Assembly: GCA_004194705.1 (NCBI GenBank) | Contig: SADC01001367.1 | Coordinates: 235,002 to 299,001 of the forward strand | DNA from: Ditylenchus dipsaci | Taxonomy: Eukaryota; Nematoda; Chromadorea; Rhabditida; Anguinidae | Direction of reading: 5' to 3' | DNA: 64,000 bases | Part shown: piece by piece, positions 19,664 through 30,862 of the stretch | How the letters are laid out: each line of letters begins with the position of its first letter | How positions within the stretch are numbered: the stretch's first letter is position 1 | Notes under the pieces: generated by a model | Databases searched by the model: none | The model's input: only the letters and a program-made list of their open reading frames with translations | What the model was told of the DNA's origin: nothing | Translations under genes and position numbers: made by a program

Positions 19664-21541
19664 TAGGGTTGTCGATCGATTTATCGAAATCGATCGAAAT
19701 CGACCGAAAATCGAAGCTTTTTCGATATTTCGATTATTTCGATAATCGATTATCGAAACTTTTCGATTCGATCGATTCCGATTATCGATTATCGAAATTT
19801 TTCGATATTTCGATATTTCGATAATCGATTAATCGAAATTTTCGATTTTTTTCGATAATTCGATTATCGTTAATCGATAGCCTTCGATCGATTTTCGATT
19901 ATCGAAAACCGAAGATTTTTTCGATTTCGATATTTTGTGAACTATTTGTTATAAAATGTAGAGTTTCATTTTCAAGAACTTTCAAATTACCTGATTTTAA
20001 CGAAAGATCAATTATTCGCTTCTCACCCTTATATTCATTTCACTAAGAAACTTCTTTAAAGAACCTATCTCAGAACTCATTGGAAGCTAACAAAGATGTC
20101 TGAAATATGGTCGAAGAAGCTTTTCAAGGTTGGAGATCGAAAGAAGTGGATTGTCTTCATGCGGAATGCTCAAAGGAGTTCGAAATTCCTGCCTCAAAGT
20201 CTACGACGGTTCTTTGGGCACACTACTCTACTAACCATGATGCTATCTTCCGAAGTACAGCATATGCCAAAAAGAGGACCCGTTTGATGACACTGAAGAT
20301 CAAGTGGAAAAGAAGAAGCCTAAACTTGATGTCAGGAAATTTTTCAGTAATGTGCGCTGAATATAGTTCGAAAATCTGTTACCTTGTATTTTAGCCGAAT
20401 ATAGATGCAGGACAATCAAAAGAGCTTGCTGATCTCGTGGTGGATTTTGTCGTAGAGACTAACCAGGCATTTTCGATTGTGAACTCATCGTCTTTCATGG
20501 CTCTTGTAAGGTTTAACGGCAACGGAGCAGAGTAAATGAGATTCCGAATTTGGATTTAATATCAGTTAACTGTTTCAGATTCCCTCGCGGCAAGAACTCA
20601 GTCATTCACTCATTCCAGCTCGTGCAGAACTGGCTTCAGATAGTTTAAAGATTCTACAAGGGAAGAAGGTAGGATTCACGATGGACACCTGGACTTACCG
20701 TCACCACTCTTTACTTTGGTTGGGTCTTTTATAATTGACTAAAATGTACCAAAAAATGGTCACTTAAATTTTTTTAGCGTGACCGCTTCTTACATCGACG
20801 AACGATTTGGTACAGATGAAATGTTGAAGTGGTGGCGTGAAGCAAAAGCTAGTCTACTAACGCTTTTGTCTGTCTTAGCTCAAGAATATCTCGTCCGTCA
20901 CCAGCAAGCGCTTTATCAGAAAGAGTATTTTCGAAGGTAGGCCAATGAGTTTTAGCGATCCCGGAATCGGTCATCCGATTCTTTTAGGCATCTCTTCTTT
21001 TCACAACTATTTGCGCAGTCGAATAAGCACCAAAAAAGCTTCTCAAATTTTGGCAATTAAGGGAGCTTCTGGAACGAAATAAGGGGAGGAACCGATGAAC
21101 AGGAAATACCGATGATGAAGACATGAGACATATATTTCGATCATTTAGTCACTCTTTGAATACTTTACCTTTGTTCGTTGATGGCTCCATAAAATACTTG
21201 TTTGTTCATATTATCACTTTTTCGTGTGTTGGAATAATGGTATAAAGGTAACTTAATAAGGGATGATAATTTCATAGATTTCGATCGATTTTCGATCGAA
21301 ATCGATCGATTATCGACCAATTTTCGATCGATTCCGATTATCGATTATCGAATTTTTCGATATTTTCGATATTTCGATAATCGATTAATCGAAATTTTCG
21401 ATTCGATCGATAATTCGATAATCGATTAATCGAAAATTTTCGATTTTTTCGATATTTCGATTATCGATTATCGAAAATTTTCGATATTTCGATATTTCGA
21501 TTTTTCGATAATCGAAAATTTCAAATCGATCGACAACCCTA
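19664..21541. mobile_element. hAT transposon with TCGAT word arrays
   Basis: Ends TAGGGTTGTCGATCGATTT and AAATCGATCGACAACCCTA are perfect inverted repeats, flanked by an exact 8-bp duplication GTAAAGAC (19656-19663, 21542-21549), the hAT hallmark. About 250 bases at each end are arrays of TCGATTATCGA and TTTCGATATTTCGA words. The interior carries BED-finger and hAT-domain coding fragments. It has inserted into the MULE-like element at 19481-22400. At 1.88 kb the middle of the transposase is missing. Confidence 0.9.
20097..20940 (+). pseudogene. hAT transposase, internally deleted
   Basis: Transposase of the surrounding hAT element, in exons and broken frames. A BED-type zinc-finger candidate comes first (CLHAECSKEF ... 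VLWAHYSTNHD, 20150-20250). Next is a block ending NQAFSIVNSSSFMALV (about 20460-20510), then GKKVGFTMDTWTYRHHS (about 20660-20710), which holds the first catalytic aspartate region of hAT enzymes. Last come EMLKWWREAK and, one frame away, SPASALSERVFSK (20820-20935), the C-terminal dimerisation domain. The central part with the second aspartate is absent, and a one-base break precedes the dimerisation motif, so it is inactive. Confidence 0.7.
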
Positions 21542-21602
21542 GTAAAGACTCTTCACTGTCTTGATAAGAAAATTTGCAATAGTTCATTGTCAAATATATT
21601 TT

Positions 21603-21906
21603 ATTTCAGGGATATTGGCCGGAGAAGATCAACCAGAATTTCGCAGAGGCTGCTCATCGACGACTCCATGACGCTCTCGGTGTGGACCACCCAACAGTTG
21701 GCCGCCTTTTTCAGGATCTGAAGCGAATACACAATATTCAGGTCATGCATTTCGAGCAGTACTTAGCAGGAATCGCAACTCCGAAGAAACGAAGAGTCTA
21801 CTATGAAGCAGATTCAAGAATATTGGCAAAAGTACACCAATATCATGACTCTAGTCTTATGGCATATCTTCAAGGGCTAGCTTACAATATAGTGATGGAT
21901 GAGTAA
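21603..21906 (+). pseudogene. MULE transposase C-terminal exon
   Basis: After an acceptor-like TTTATTTCAG the frame runs about 97 codons to a stop: GYWPEKINQNFAEAAHRRLH, then LGVDHPTVGRLFQDLKR, matching the conserved HP-x-x-W/G-x-x-x-x-x-L-K block near the C-terminus of MULE transposases. The preceding catalytic part was displaced or lost when the hAT element inserted just upstream. Product: an inactive fragment. Confidence 0.6.
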
Positions 21907-22409
21907 ATGTTGAAAAAATTTGTTTGCTTGACCGTGTTATTCTTTGGTAAAAATAAAAATTGCTTGCTGATAATGATGATTGAGGATAACATTCATTCAT
22001 TGTGACATCATTGTGAGAATGACTCGCTTATAATAGATTGGTGAATACCTTATTTTATTAAAAAAAGAGCAACAGTCTTCGAACATCAACAGTCTTTTAT
22101 TCATCAGTCTATATAAAAGCACTGTCCCTTTAGACCGAAACTCGCCTTTTTTTCATAAGGGAAGATGGATCACCTTTTTTTTTAATGAAGATAAATTGCG
22201 CTGTTTACACAATTGAGGATGTATCGTCCCTTTTTGACGAGTGAGGATGAATCGTCTCTGAGTGAGGATGATTGTCCCTTTTTACCAAGTGAGGATGAAT
22301 CGTCCCTTTTCCAAAGTGAGGATGAATCGTCCGTGTCCGGCCTTTTGTCCCTTCTTTTCGAGCTGTAGCCTTTCGGCCGTTGTAGCTTTTGTCACGTACC
22401 GTAAGCCTA

Positions 22410-22925
22410 AAGCCTATGAGATCACGAAAAAACAACAGCGGGTACCAAGGCAAAATTGAGATGTTGGGGTATAGTTCAATTTAGCCAAAAAAAAAAACTT
22501 TGAGCATACACAATCTGGCTAGGTGATGTTTACCCCAAATCTATATGTCAAAAACGACATTGCGCATCAATTTTCTTTATATCTCGCTTATCCACTTTAA
22601 TCAAGACTGAAAGCCATTTTTTGAAAAATGTGAGTTTCTAAGGACTGATTAAGTTTACTTTAAATCAAGGGTTCAATTTGCCTAAATTTAAGCTGAAAGC
22701 AACCAAACGCAGTCTTTGGTGACATTCAGCGGACGGTGACGTAAAATCGGGTTGATTTAGCACTTTCTCGAAGAATTTCGCTTAAGCGTTCTTGTAAATC
22801 TGTGTAAATTGAAGACAGAAAATCCTATCAAAATGGGTAAAACAGCGATTGGGTACAGCGGTGGGTATGCTTGCGGTCGCGTACAGTCTAAGAATTAGTC
22901 CACCGCATATTTTCAAATATTTTCT
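22410..22925. other. No gene seen
   Basis: AT-rich intergenic sequence without motif-supported frames or bounded repeats. Confidence 0.4.
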
Positions 22926-23255
22926 CACATATTTTTCTTGGCAAAAGCAGCCTCTAAATGCATTTTTGTTCAAGAGTCGTTCTCGGCATCATGTCTAAGG
23001 TAAAGGTTAACTAAGGTTAGGTAAGCATGTCTAAGGTATGCTGAAATAAAAAATTGAGTTTTGGATACTTTTAAATTTCGACTTTTTACCTGTTTTACCA
23101 TGTTTTTCAATATGTGACTTGGCAAAAACAGCCTCTAAATGCATTTTTGTTCAAGAGTCTTGCTCGAATCATGTCTAAGGTAAGAGAGTGCGCGCATCTC
23201 AACCCAAGCAACCAAGCCCCCTGCGCCCCCTTCGGTGGCGCAGGGGGCTTGGTTG
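22925..23255. repeat. GCGCATCTC module copy (partial)
   Basis: Two successive CTCTAAATGCATTTTTGTTCAAGAGTC blocks (split here at 22948-22974 and 23130-23158) lead into GTCTAAGGTAAGAGAGTG, GCGCATCTC and the GC-rich hairpin (CCCCCTTCGGTGG loop). The right half after the hairpin is replaced by a tandem repeat. Confidence 0.55.
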
Positions 23256-23345
23256 CATATAAATATGGATATATATATGCATTAAATATGTTGCATATAA
23301 ATATGGATATATATATGCATATAAATATGTTGCATATAAATATAC
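23253..23345. repeat. Tandem TTGCATATAAATATGGATAT array
   Basis: Two full copies and one partial copy of a unit of about 40 bases starting TTGCATATAAATATG. It directly abuts the truncated hairpin module. Confidence 0.65.
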
Positions 23346-23349
23346 CATT

Positions 23350-24070
23350 TATGGTTGCAATATAAAGTTAAATCGACTATGCTCATGATAAGAAAAATGA
23401 ATAGGCAAATTAGATTTTACAGTTCGGGATGTCCTTGTTAGCAGTACTGCAGTCGCTTACCATGAGTTCTTTTAACGCTTTTTTACTATCATAAGTTTGA
23501 AAAATTAAATTATAGTTGCTTGTGTGAGGTGATAAGGTGATAATTTTCAACAAAAAAAAATTGGACAATGCACCGTACAAATCGGTTTCTGGAAAAAAAT
23601 CAAGATATTTGCGACAAAGACCCAAGAGTTGGGATATAACTGGGATGCTGTACCCCAAAAATTTAAGACAAAATTTGTTCATAGGTTTATTTGCTAAGAG
23701 GATTTTTTGTTAAGAAAAGAAAATTTATTCGTCAATTTGTTATAACCGAAAATTTACGCGGTATTTTTAGTTAATTTTCTTCTTTTTTAAGTTTTCATTT
23801 TGATAAGGACTATTTTGTTAATGTGATTATGGCTGTTCATCACGGCGTTTCATATTCGTAAATTTGAATTTTCGTGGCAGACACGAAAAATTAAATTTTC
23901 CAAAGATTTGGAATATTCCCTGAACTGTTCCTGATATTTAATTGAGCCCTTAACACTTCATTTCGTTATGTTTTACCCAAGCTGTTAGACCTAAAATATT
24001 CCTCATGCTTTATTAAGTGTGTCTATCAGAAAAGTTTGATGAAATTGACTGAAATAAGGTCGAAAATACT
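23350..24070. other. No gene recognised
   Basis: A 90-codon minus-strand frame (23410-23682) is open but matches nothing I know and has no clear splice sites. Otherwise AT-rich. Confidence 0.35.
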
Positions 24071-24075
24071 TCTAT

Positions 24076-24645
24076 TCGCAACTGTCTTCAATCCGAACTT
24101 GGTGCTTATCTTTCTGCGACCTATAAATTTTTGATTTTTGTAGTTATATTAAAAAACGAAAACATTAGCTATTGTAGCCCGAGTTCTGGCTATCTGGCAG
24201 TGTTTTCATTTCCGTCACTTGATGAGAAAATTCCAAAATGGCTGCAAGGGAAGTTTTGTGGACATTTCAGCACCCCAAAAACGTTACTACGAAGGTTTGG
24301 AGGTGGTAATAAACATTTAACCAAATAATAAAAAAGAAAGGTTGGGCTAGAAAGAAAGCTGATGGTTGCGCTACAAAAAGAGTGTCGCAGAGTTCTGGGT
24401 GATCTCAAAATTTTGGATTTTCGGCTAAATGAATGGTGGCCGGAATTTTTCACAAAACTTCGCCCGCAGCCATTTTGGAATTTTTCTCATCAAGTGACGG
24501 AAATGAAAACACTGACAGATAGCCCAGAACTCGGGCTATGATAGCTAATGTTTCGTTTTTTTAATATAACTACAAAATCAAAAATTTATAGGTCGCAGAA
24601 CGATAAGCACCAAATTTGGATTGAAGACAGTTGTTGGTACCGATA
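24076..24645. repeat. Long palindromic MITE
   Basis: Arms of about 170 bases: AACTGTCTTCAATCCGAAC on the left against its diverged complement TTTGGATTGAAGACAGTTG on the right. Pairing continues through TTTGCGACCTATAAATTT-type sequence and the TGATGAGAAAATTCCAAAAT block. The core is about 220 bases without coding signal. Confidence 0.7.
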
Positions 24646-24649
24646 GGTT

Positions 24650-25395
24650 GTTACACAAGTAGTGGTACCCAGTTAGAGTACCCATGTTGGAGTTTTCGAA
24701 TGGTGAAATGGTAGTATCCCCAAAATATGGAAATTTTGGGGTCGATCTCAAGAAAATATCTCTCTCGGCTGAGATATAGGTGTTCAAAGTTGGGAGTGGG
24801 CGCGTACTTGAGAAATACGGAATATTAAAAAAATTTACACAAATTGGTCTTTTGCAAATAGATAGTCACGCATCGAAGGTCGGCCTTTTGGGTGTACACT
24901 AATGAGAACTTGGGTTGCTGGTGCGTTGATTATGTTAAGGGTTGAGGCTGAATTATCGAAAAACTTTTAAAATAACACAAGTTCTTCACAAAACAAAACG
25001 ATTAATTTGAAAAAATTTTGTGGACGAATTGACGTGGAGAATTGATCGCACGCCTTTCGGACATTCTGAAAAAGAGATGACAGGATTTTTCTTGAAAAGC
25101 CGTGACAGGCTTACTACCCAATTGATAATGCATTGAAAATTTCTACTAGAAGTTGAATACTCAAAAAAATATACATAAATTTTGTGAAACTATAACACTC
25201 TGCTGCAAGTTGGCCTCAGTAAATAGCTCTAATTAAGCTTAACATTTTAAGACGTTATTTGCGTTGTTCAAATTTACTAGAGAACCACCTGAAAGAAGTC
25301 AAAAATTCAATGATCTGGATATCACTTGTTCGCAAATTTCAAATAGCCAGAAAACTTCTCACTTTTAATTTGAAAACTAATTATACCATTGTGTT
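24650..25395. other. No gene recognised
   Basis: AT-rich sequence with small frames on both strands and no motif. Confidence 0.35.
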
Positions 25396-25400
25396 TCAGC

Positions 25401-25456
25401 ATGAATTCTGCACAGAAGCAACAAAATCACCACCGCCTCATCGTGTTAAACCACCG
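25401..25456 (+). CDS. Possible 5' coding exon
   Basis: A textbook acceptor (TTGTGTTTCAG) is followed one base later by ATG and 18 open codons (MNSAQKQQNHHRLIVLNH) rich in Gln and His, then a good donor CCG-GTAAGA at 25457. It could be the first coding exon of a gene whose continuation is hidden by the repeats that follow. No family recognised. Confidence 0.25.
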
Positions 25457-25570
25457 GTAAGATTGAAATTCTAAAAAAATAAACTAAATTGTCACTTTTG
25501 ATGAGCACTAGAGAAGATATCATGTAAGGCATGAACCGAAAAAATTCTGATTGAGAGCTGTTCAAAGGCA

Positions 25571-26365
25571 GGAATGAGCTTTTGTAACTATTTGCGGGAA
25601 ATAGTTACAAATTTTTGAATTTAAAATAGTTACAGCCTGTAATTTTGACCTTTGTAACTATTTTGTAACAAATTCTCGCCACGAAATGATAACTATAAAA
25701 ATATTACAGCGTGTACTATTTTGTCTTTGCTGTAGTTCTCAGCAGATATCAGTATTAAAAAATTCAATTTGGTCAATTTGTACAATTTCACGGGCAGGCG
25801 AAAACCAGATGGCTTAGGACCCCTCCAGAATTGTCAAAAGCCAAAAGAATTGGTTTTTGGGGTTCACTAAAGAGGTAAACTTGTTGCGAAAAATCGACTG
25901 AGCGGATCAGAATTCCAGTCAGATGGGCTTAATCGCTCCAGAAACTTAGTTTAGGGTGGTTCAAAGTAAAAATAACGTGCATTCTGAGCGATTAAGCCCA
26001 TCTGACTGGAATTCTGATCGCTCAGTCGATTTTTCGCAACAGTTTACCCCCCTTTAGTAGACCCCAGAAAACACTATTTTTGGCTTTTGGCCATTCTGGA
26101 GTGGGTCCTAAGCCGTCTGGTTTTTTCCTACCCTGAAATTTTTACAAAATTGACCAAATTTGATTTTAAAAAATTTAATTGCTGATTTCGTGAGAAACTA
26201 CAGCAAAGACAAAAATAGTACATGCTGTAACTATTTCTTTTAATTTTTACTTTCGTGGCGAGATAGTTACAAGAATAGTTACAAAGGTCAAAATAGTTAC
26301 AGCTGTAACTATTTTTCAATGCAAAATTTTAACTATTCCCGCAAATAGTTACAAAAGCTCATCCC
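25571..26365. mobile_element. ATAGTTACA-word element
   Basis: GGAATGAGCTTTTGTAAC at the left and GTTACAAAAGCTCATCCC at the right are inverted. Next to each lie several AAATAGTTACA words and then TTCTCGCCACGAA. Copies interrupted by other elements lie at 45268-46340 and about 60882-62465. The centre here is itself a palindrome (25805-26110). Confidence 0.65.
25805..26110. repeat. Palindrome with GATTAAGCCCATCTGACTGG arms
   Basis: CCAGTCAGATGGGCTTAATC (25916-25935) pairs with GATTAAGCCCATCTGACTGG (26002-26021), and the outer arms pair as well (CCAGAATTGTCAAAAGCC against GGCTTTTGGCCATTCTGG). A half copy lies at 34385-34545. Confidence 0.65.
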
Positions 26366-26379
26366 TGGTCAAGGGAGAA

Positions 26380-27085
26380 TTTTTTCAATTTCTAAGGAAA
26401 AGCTTTGGCCAAAAGAGTTTTTAAATGATTAATAGCCTGAACTTTTAAACAACATTTTTTTAATGCAAAACATTTAGCAATTTATAGCTCTCCTTGGTTA
26501 TAATTCATTATTTTTTTTTACATAGTGCCACAATTTTTGTAACCAGCTTATTCACTAAGATCCTTATTATTTTTTAAATGCGGTGTATGACTTATGTAAG
26601 CTTTAAGAACTAAGTTTTGCCAACGCATAGCTCCGTCTTACTTCAAGGTGCCCTGATGCAAAGGTTTGAATGTCTTAGTATCACTAAGGGGCGTTTTCTT
26701 AAATGGTACTTATTCCGTTTATACCGCTCAACGACCCCCCCCTTATAAGTCAATTTTTCAATTTTTTCTCAAAAACTTTCGTTCATATTTTGTTATCTGC
26801 AATTGTGAAAATTCGCAGCACAAACCAAGTAATCCGCTCACATAAACCCTCACTTTTCATAATTTGCGGTCGATTTTGTTGATGTTCTTAATGAAGTAGT
26901 TTACTGTAAGCCAAAAGGGGTCTTTTAAATATTAGTAATGCATTTCACAGCTTAAATGTTTGCCCAGAAACTGATCATCTTTATGTGCTGATTACCAAAA
27001 AAATTTCTGTTTATTATGTGTTTTAAAACTATTAAAAGTTGTTGATAATGGTTCATAGGTGAGGTTAGCTTGATGTTTATAATAT
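26380..27085. other. No gene seen
   Basis: AT-rich sequence; a C-run (26733-26742) is the only notable composition feature. Confidence 0.35.
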
Positions 27086-27087
27086 TA

Positions 27088-27236
27088 GTAAACCTCGATA
27101 ATCCGCCACCATATGGGAAGATCCGATTATGTAGGGTGGCGGTTAAGGGGGGGGGGTAAACTTTGTTGATTTTCTCTGACGGCCAACCAAATAGGCTTAG
27201 GGGGGTTTTAGCGGGGTGGCGGATTATCGAGGTGAT
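27088..27236. mobile_element. Tc1/pogo-like MITE, AACCTCGATAATCCGCCACC ends
   Basis: AACCTCGATAATCCGCCACC and GGTGGCGGATTATCGAGGT are inverted over 149 bases, with TAACCGCC and GGGGTTTTAGCGG inside. The end wording resembles the CAGTCAAACCTCGATAT family at 52154-53592, although the CAGT start is missing. Confidence 0.55.
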
Positions 27237-27239
27237 GTA

Positions 27240-27590
27240 TATTATAATATGGACGGATGCTATTTTTTTTAAAAAGAATACGGTATGTCTTTTTAGTGCA
27301 TATTTTCTCTTTCATTAAAGAATTTAGAAATGGTTTTATAAAAATTTCATTTTATGCACCGTTTTTATCACAGTTGAAATGCTGAGTCTAAGTTCATTTG
27401 TTGTGATTGATCTGCTTTCCTAATTCAGCATTTTTACAGAAGGTAATCCTCGAAATTTTACACAAATCCACATAAATTTCTCAAAACTTGTTTTTAATTT
27501 ACAGGAGCTGCTGTAAACAGAGTAAGCCGCTCTAATGATGGTTTGTAGTAAAAAGTTTTGTAATTTTCAAGCTAATTAATTTTAGTTTAA
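27240..27590. other. No gene seen
   Basis: AT-rich sequence upstream of the LTR element. An acceptor-like TTTAATTTACAG at 27493-27504 is unsupported by a following long exon. Confidence 0.3.
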
Positions 27591-27593
27591 TAT

Positions 27594-29465
27594 TGTTTGT
27601 GGCGTAATGTGTATTTTGAACTACTTTTGATCTTGACACGTGTTTGGTGTATTGTCCCGCAGTTCATTAGTTTGTAAGTTAATCGTATATTTTGTGTCGT
27701 GTTCTGTTATAAAGTTTCTCTGTTTCTCTTGCGCTCGTTATTTGCCATACATTTAACAACTATTTGGCGCAGTCGCAAATTCAAAAGGAACCTGTTGATA
27801 TTAAACAGCTTCTTGAGCAAAATGCTCCGTTAATGAAAGCTCAGAGTGCAAAATGCAATAATTCTAAAATTGCTTGCGGAGCGTGATAATTCTGCCGGGG
27901 GAACCGTGTTTCTTCAATTTCACGGTATAAGAAACGCTCATGTCTTTCGTTGGGAGCGCGCATTGAAACTTTCGCACTAATGCAAGAGGATGATCTTACA
28001 TTCCGAGAATGGGGCTCAGATATGATCAATTGTCGAGCAGGATGGAGGTCATTGCCAGAAGAATCTACTGAGGCTGGTCATTAGTAAGTACAGACACGTG
28101 AGTTTAATCGTTTTTTGTGATGCAGTAAAGCCTAAGGGCCATACGAAAATTCTGCTCGTACCCTGGCCACTTTTAAAAATTCTTTTCTCTAGCAAAAGTC
28201 CCTTCTATGATGAGTTACGAATGTTCCAGTTAAACAAAAAGTGGGTAGGGATATCCTTCAATTTGGTGCGACAGTTAATGGAAGTTGTGAGTCGGCAAAA
28301 CACCAATTAATGCCAATGCTCTTAAATGTCTTGTTTTTCTTCTGGTTTGCACTCACGATTTCCATGAACTGCGTATTTAAGTGTTTGCCAAAAATAGAAG
28401 CGGCCGAAAGTGAAAATAAGGATTTAGAAAAGACGAATTGTTAGAAGGTGCAAAAGCACTTGCTCTCAGGAAACCTTAGAAGTCTAAACAAAAACTTCAA
28501 TTCGCTTTCAACATGCGGTCGGCCTTCTAATTTTGCAAGCATATCAAGCCCAGAAATCCTTTCAAGACGGCCGGGTACAAGACAAAAATTTCAAACTCCA
28601 TTTCAAGAACTCTTAACCCGTTCATGCCTAAGTGTTTGCTGGCGTCAGATGGTAACAAGACCATATTACAATTGCAAGTAACGCCAACCAAAAGTGTAAT
28701 AATGTGGGAAGATAGTCACGCGTGCTGGGTATGTCAATGCAAAACAAGAGATTCTGCTTTCATAATTCTACAAACGTATACATACCGAAAATTCTCAGGT
28801 TCATGACGAGGAATAAAAATGGACGTTTCCAATATTTTTCTGAGTACAACTCCTCAAATTTTTTCTGCCCTTGTAATTTCTCTTCAAATTCGGGGCTTGC
28901 CAATCAAATTTTCGTTGATTCCGGTGTCGTCTACCCCTGCTCACTGAAGCTACTTGAGTAAAATAGGGACCTTTTTGAACCAATTAAAATATTGGGCAAT
29001 ATCATTAGGACATACTTTCCATGCAAAGGGCAAGTGCTCAGTACAAGTCTACAATAATGAGAGCATGCAGAAACCTGGAGTGTTATGTTGTGATACAATT
29101 ACTTCGATCGTCATGGCGTCGTGCTATTTCTTTGGGATTGGGTAATCGTTTATTAGACATTTGTTCTCTGACTATTTCTCTACAGATAACACGATTCAGG
29201 CTGCTAGCTCTAGCAAAAACTTCGATAAAAACTTGTGGTTCAGAGCTTTTTAAATTGTTCAAGAGAACATATTGGGTCATTGTAATAAAGTCAAGGCAAT
29301 TTGTTCATAAATCAGAGGCTAGGCCTTGTTTTCATTCTAAAAGAAGTTCGTTGGGAGTCGAAGGTGATATGAATTAGAGCTAGACGTTACTGAATTAGGT
29401 GTGATCGTCCCATCGATTTAGTGGTGGCTGCTCCGATAGTTGTGGTCAAAAAGAAAAATGGTCAA
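27594..29465 (+). mobile_element. Ty3/gypsy LTR retroelement, 5' part, decayed
   Basis: A candidate 5' LTR of about 164 bases (TGTTTGTGGC start, ATTTAACA end near 27757) is followed by the primer-binding-type sequence TGGCGCAGTCGC (27765-27776), typical of gypsy-like elements. Downstream in broken frames are gag-like pieces (DDLTFREW about 27985; LFSSKSPFYDELRMFQLN about 28185-28240) and then the start of the reverse transcriptase domain (RPCFHSKRS about 29325; LGVIVPS and APIVVVKKKNG about 29395-29460). The element stops at the N gap; no second LTR was seen. Multiple frame breaks, so inactive. Confidence 0.65.
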
Positions 29466-29482
29466 NNNNNNNNNNNNNNNNN
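29466..29482. other. Assembly gap (17 N)
   Basis: Seventeen undetermined bases. The reverse transcriptase frame enters the gap from the left and does not resume on the right, so more sequence is probably missing than the 17 bases shown. Confidence 0.95.
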
Positions 29483-30065
29483 TGCAATACAGCCAGCAGT
29501 GCGATATTTGTTTTACCTGGTGAAAGTGACATCATTATTCAAAGAAGAGTGTTTGAAGGTCTGTAACTAGACAGCTCAGTCGGCGCACAGATAAGCAAAT
29601 TCTCAAATGTATTGTAGGCTGCTCAAAGACTAAAGACTGACTTGGTGTTCAATGACTTGTACTTCTTAACGCACTTTTTTCCAATCTGTAAAGCATAAGT
29701 AGTACGATAATGGTTAGAAATTGAATTTTTTTACCAACACTCATCTAAAGTATGGTCTTGAATGACTTGAACCCTTCTGGACGGGAATTTGATCAGCAGG
29801 TGGAACGGTGAACTTCTTCATACTGAGCATAATTTTTTTCGGACATGCCCGTAGGAGACGAAACTAAAACACAGAAATTACAACTTGATTGAAACCACTC
29901 CATTCAGACCTTCTCGCCTTGAATGAAGAACCTCTCCCATTGGCGCAGTTCTGTTAGAGTCATACAACAAATGGCAACTTTCTTCTCGTTCGAAAAGGTG
30001 TGTTCCGCTGGAATGCATCTTCTTCCATTAACCTTTGTTCGACAACTCAAGCTCTCTAAAAATAG
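29483..30065. other. No gene recognised
   Basis: Mixed sequence right of the gap. It lies downstream of the NADAR gene on the minus strand and may contain its 3' untranslated region. Confidence 0.35.
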
Positions 30066-30070
30066 CTTTT

Positions 30071-30862
30071 TCAGCAAATAAAATCACTACCATTTTTCTT
30101 ACTTTCGATAAACAGCAATCTGTGTCTTTGCAATAGTCTCGTGCGAACTAACATCAAAATCTTGCCCAATACGTTTAACCCATTCCATCTTGAGGTGTCG
30201 CGCAGGTACGGAGATTTCATACCCAATCCAATTCCCCAGCTGGAGAACAAAGTTGACCGAAATCGCAAAATGTTATTTCTAAATTAAATTTACAAATGGT
30301 CTTTTTCCGAAGCTTCCACCAATATTGAATCTCGTGTGTCTAATAAATGCTGGAGCAAATCTGGATTTTGCTCAAACTTCCGTAAAGCGGCGATTACCAT
30401 GACCTGAAAAAAGTTTTACAGACAGACGACCGGTTGCATAGCAATACTACAAAAACTCGTCTCTCTAAAAAGTTTCTGAAAATGTCTTACCTGCACCCGC
30501 GACCGGACTCCACTTCTTCTGATCAAAGTTGATGATTTTGACCCAACTTTTTTCATAATGGCCGGCTTGTTGGCGAGCATAATCCTAAACATCCATGATG
30601 AATACTTTTGGAGAAGAAGCGATTTGTGAGAATTTACTTGTTGGCGTTCACTTCATCACCGAACACTCTTGCTTTGTAGTACATATAGAACTGCTCAACG
30701 CATGTGTAGCAGACTCCTGAAATTTGTGAAAAATTATTCAGGCTGATTAAGATGAAAACGAAACCGACCGTCGACGGTTATCAGATCCCTCCTACAAAAA
30801 TGGTTGCTAAAGATGAAGATCTTTGTAAAGAAGGGTGTGAAAAGCTGGCCATCAAGAGACAT
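30071..30862 (-). CDS. NADAR-domain protein
   Basis: NADAR (YbiA-like) proteins are N-glycosidase-fold enzymes linked to riboflavin intermediates, NAD and ADP-ribose metabolism. Five exons fit: 30862-30769 ([16 protein letters not shown] ... ITVDG), 30716-30638 (VCYTCVEQFYMYYKARVFGD), 30584-30491 (LANKPAIMKKVGSK ... FDQKKW), 30403-30294 (VIAALRKFEQNPDLLQHLLD, LVEASEKDH) and 30239-30071 (FWGIGLGMKSPYLRD, LNVLGKILMLVR). The T/S-VEQ-x-Y motif, the FDxxKW block and the EAS-x-x-D-x-x-WGIG signature are all present, and the order and length (about 180 residues) are right. Introns are 47-90 bp. Exon 3 needs two compensating one-base corrections. Exon 1 is open leftward into SF3B4 without a stop; ATG at 30862 is the natural start if the gene stands alone. 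Confidence 0.8.

Larger units (their letters stand above)
19481..22400. mobile_element. MULE-like element with GGGACGATTCATCCTCACT words
   Basis: GGTACGTGAC at the left (19481) and GTCACGTACC at the right (22391-22400) are inverted. Inward lie four to five copies of GGGACGATTCATCCTCACT on the left (19490-19630) and their complements on the right (22215-22335). Just before the right array is a MULE transposase C-terminus (21603-21906). A hAT transposon is inserted inside. Exact outer limits are uncertain because TTGTAGCCTTT words extend beyond on the left; a fragment of the same words lies at 12465-12505. Confidence 0.6.

Noticed and set aside
29483..29700. Continuation of the reverse transcriptase right of the N gap
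   Set aside because: No frame here resembles the next conserved blocks of reverse transcriptase; the element seems to end in the gap.
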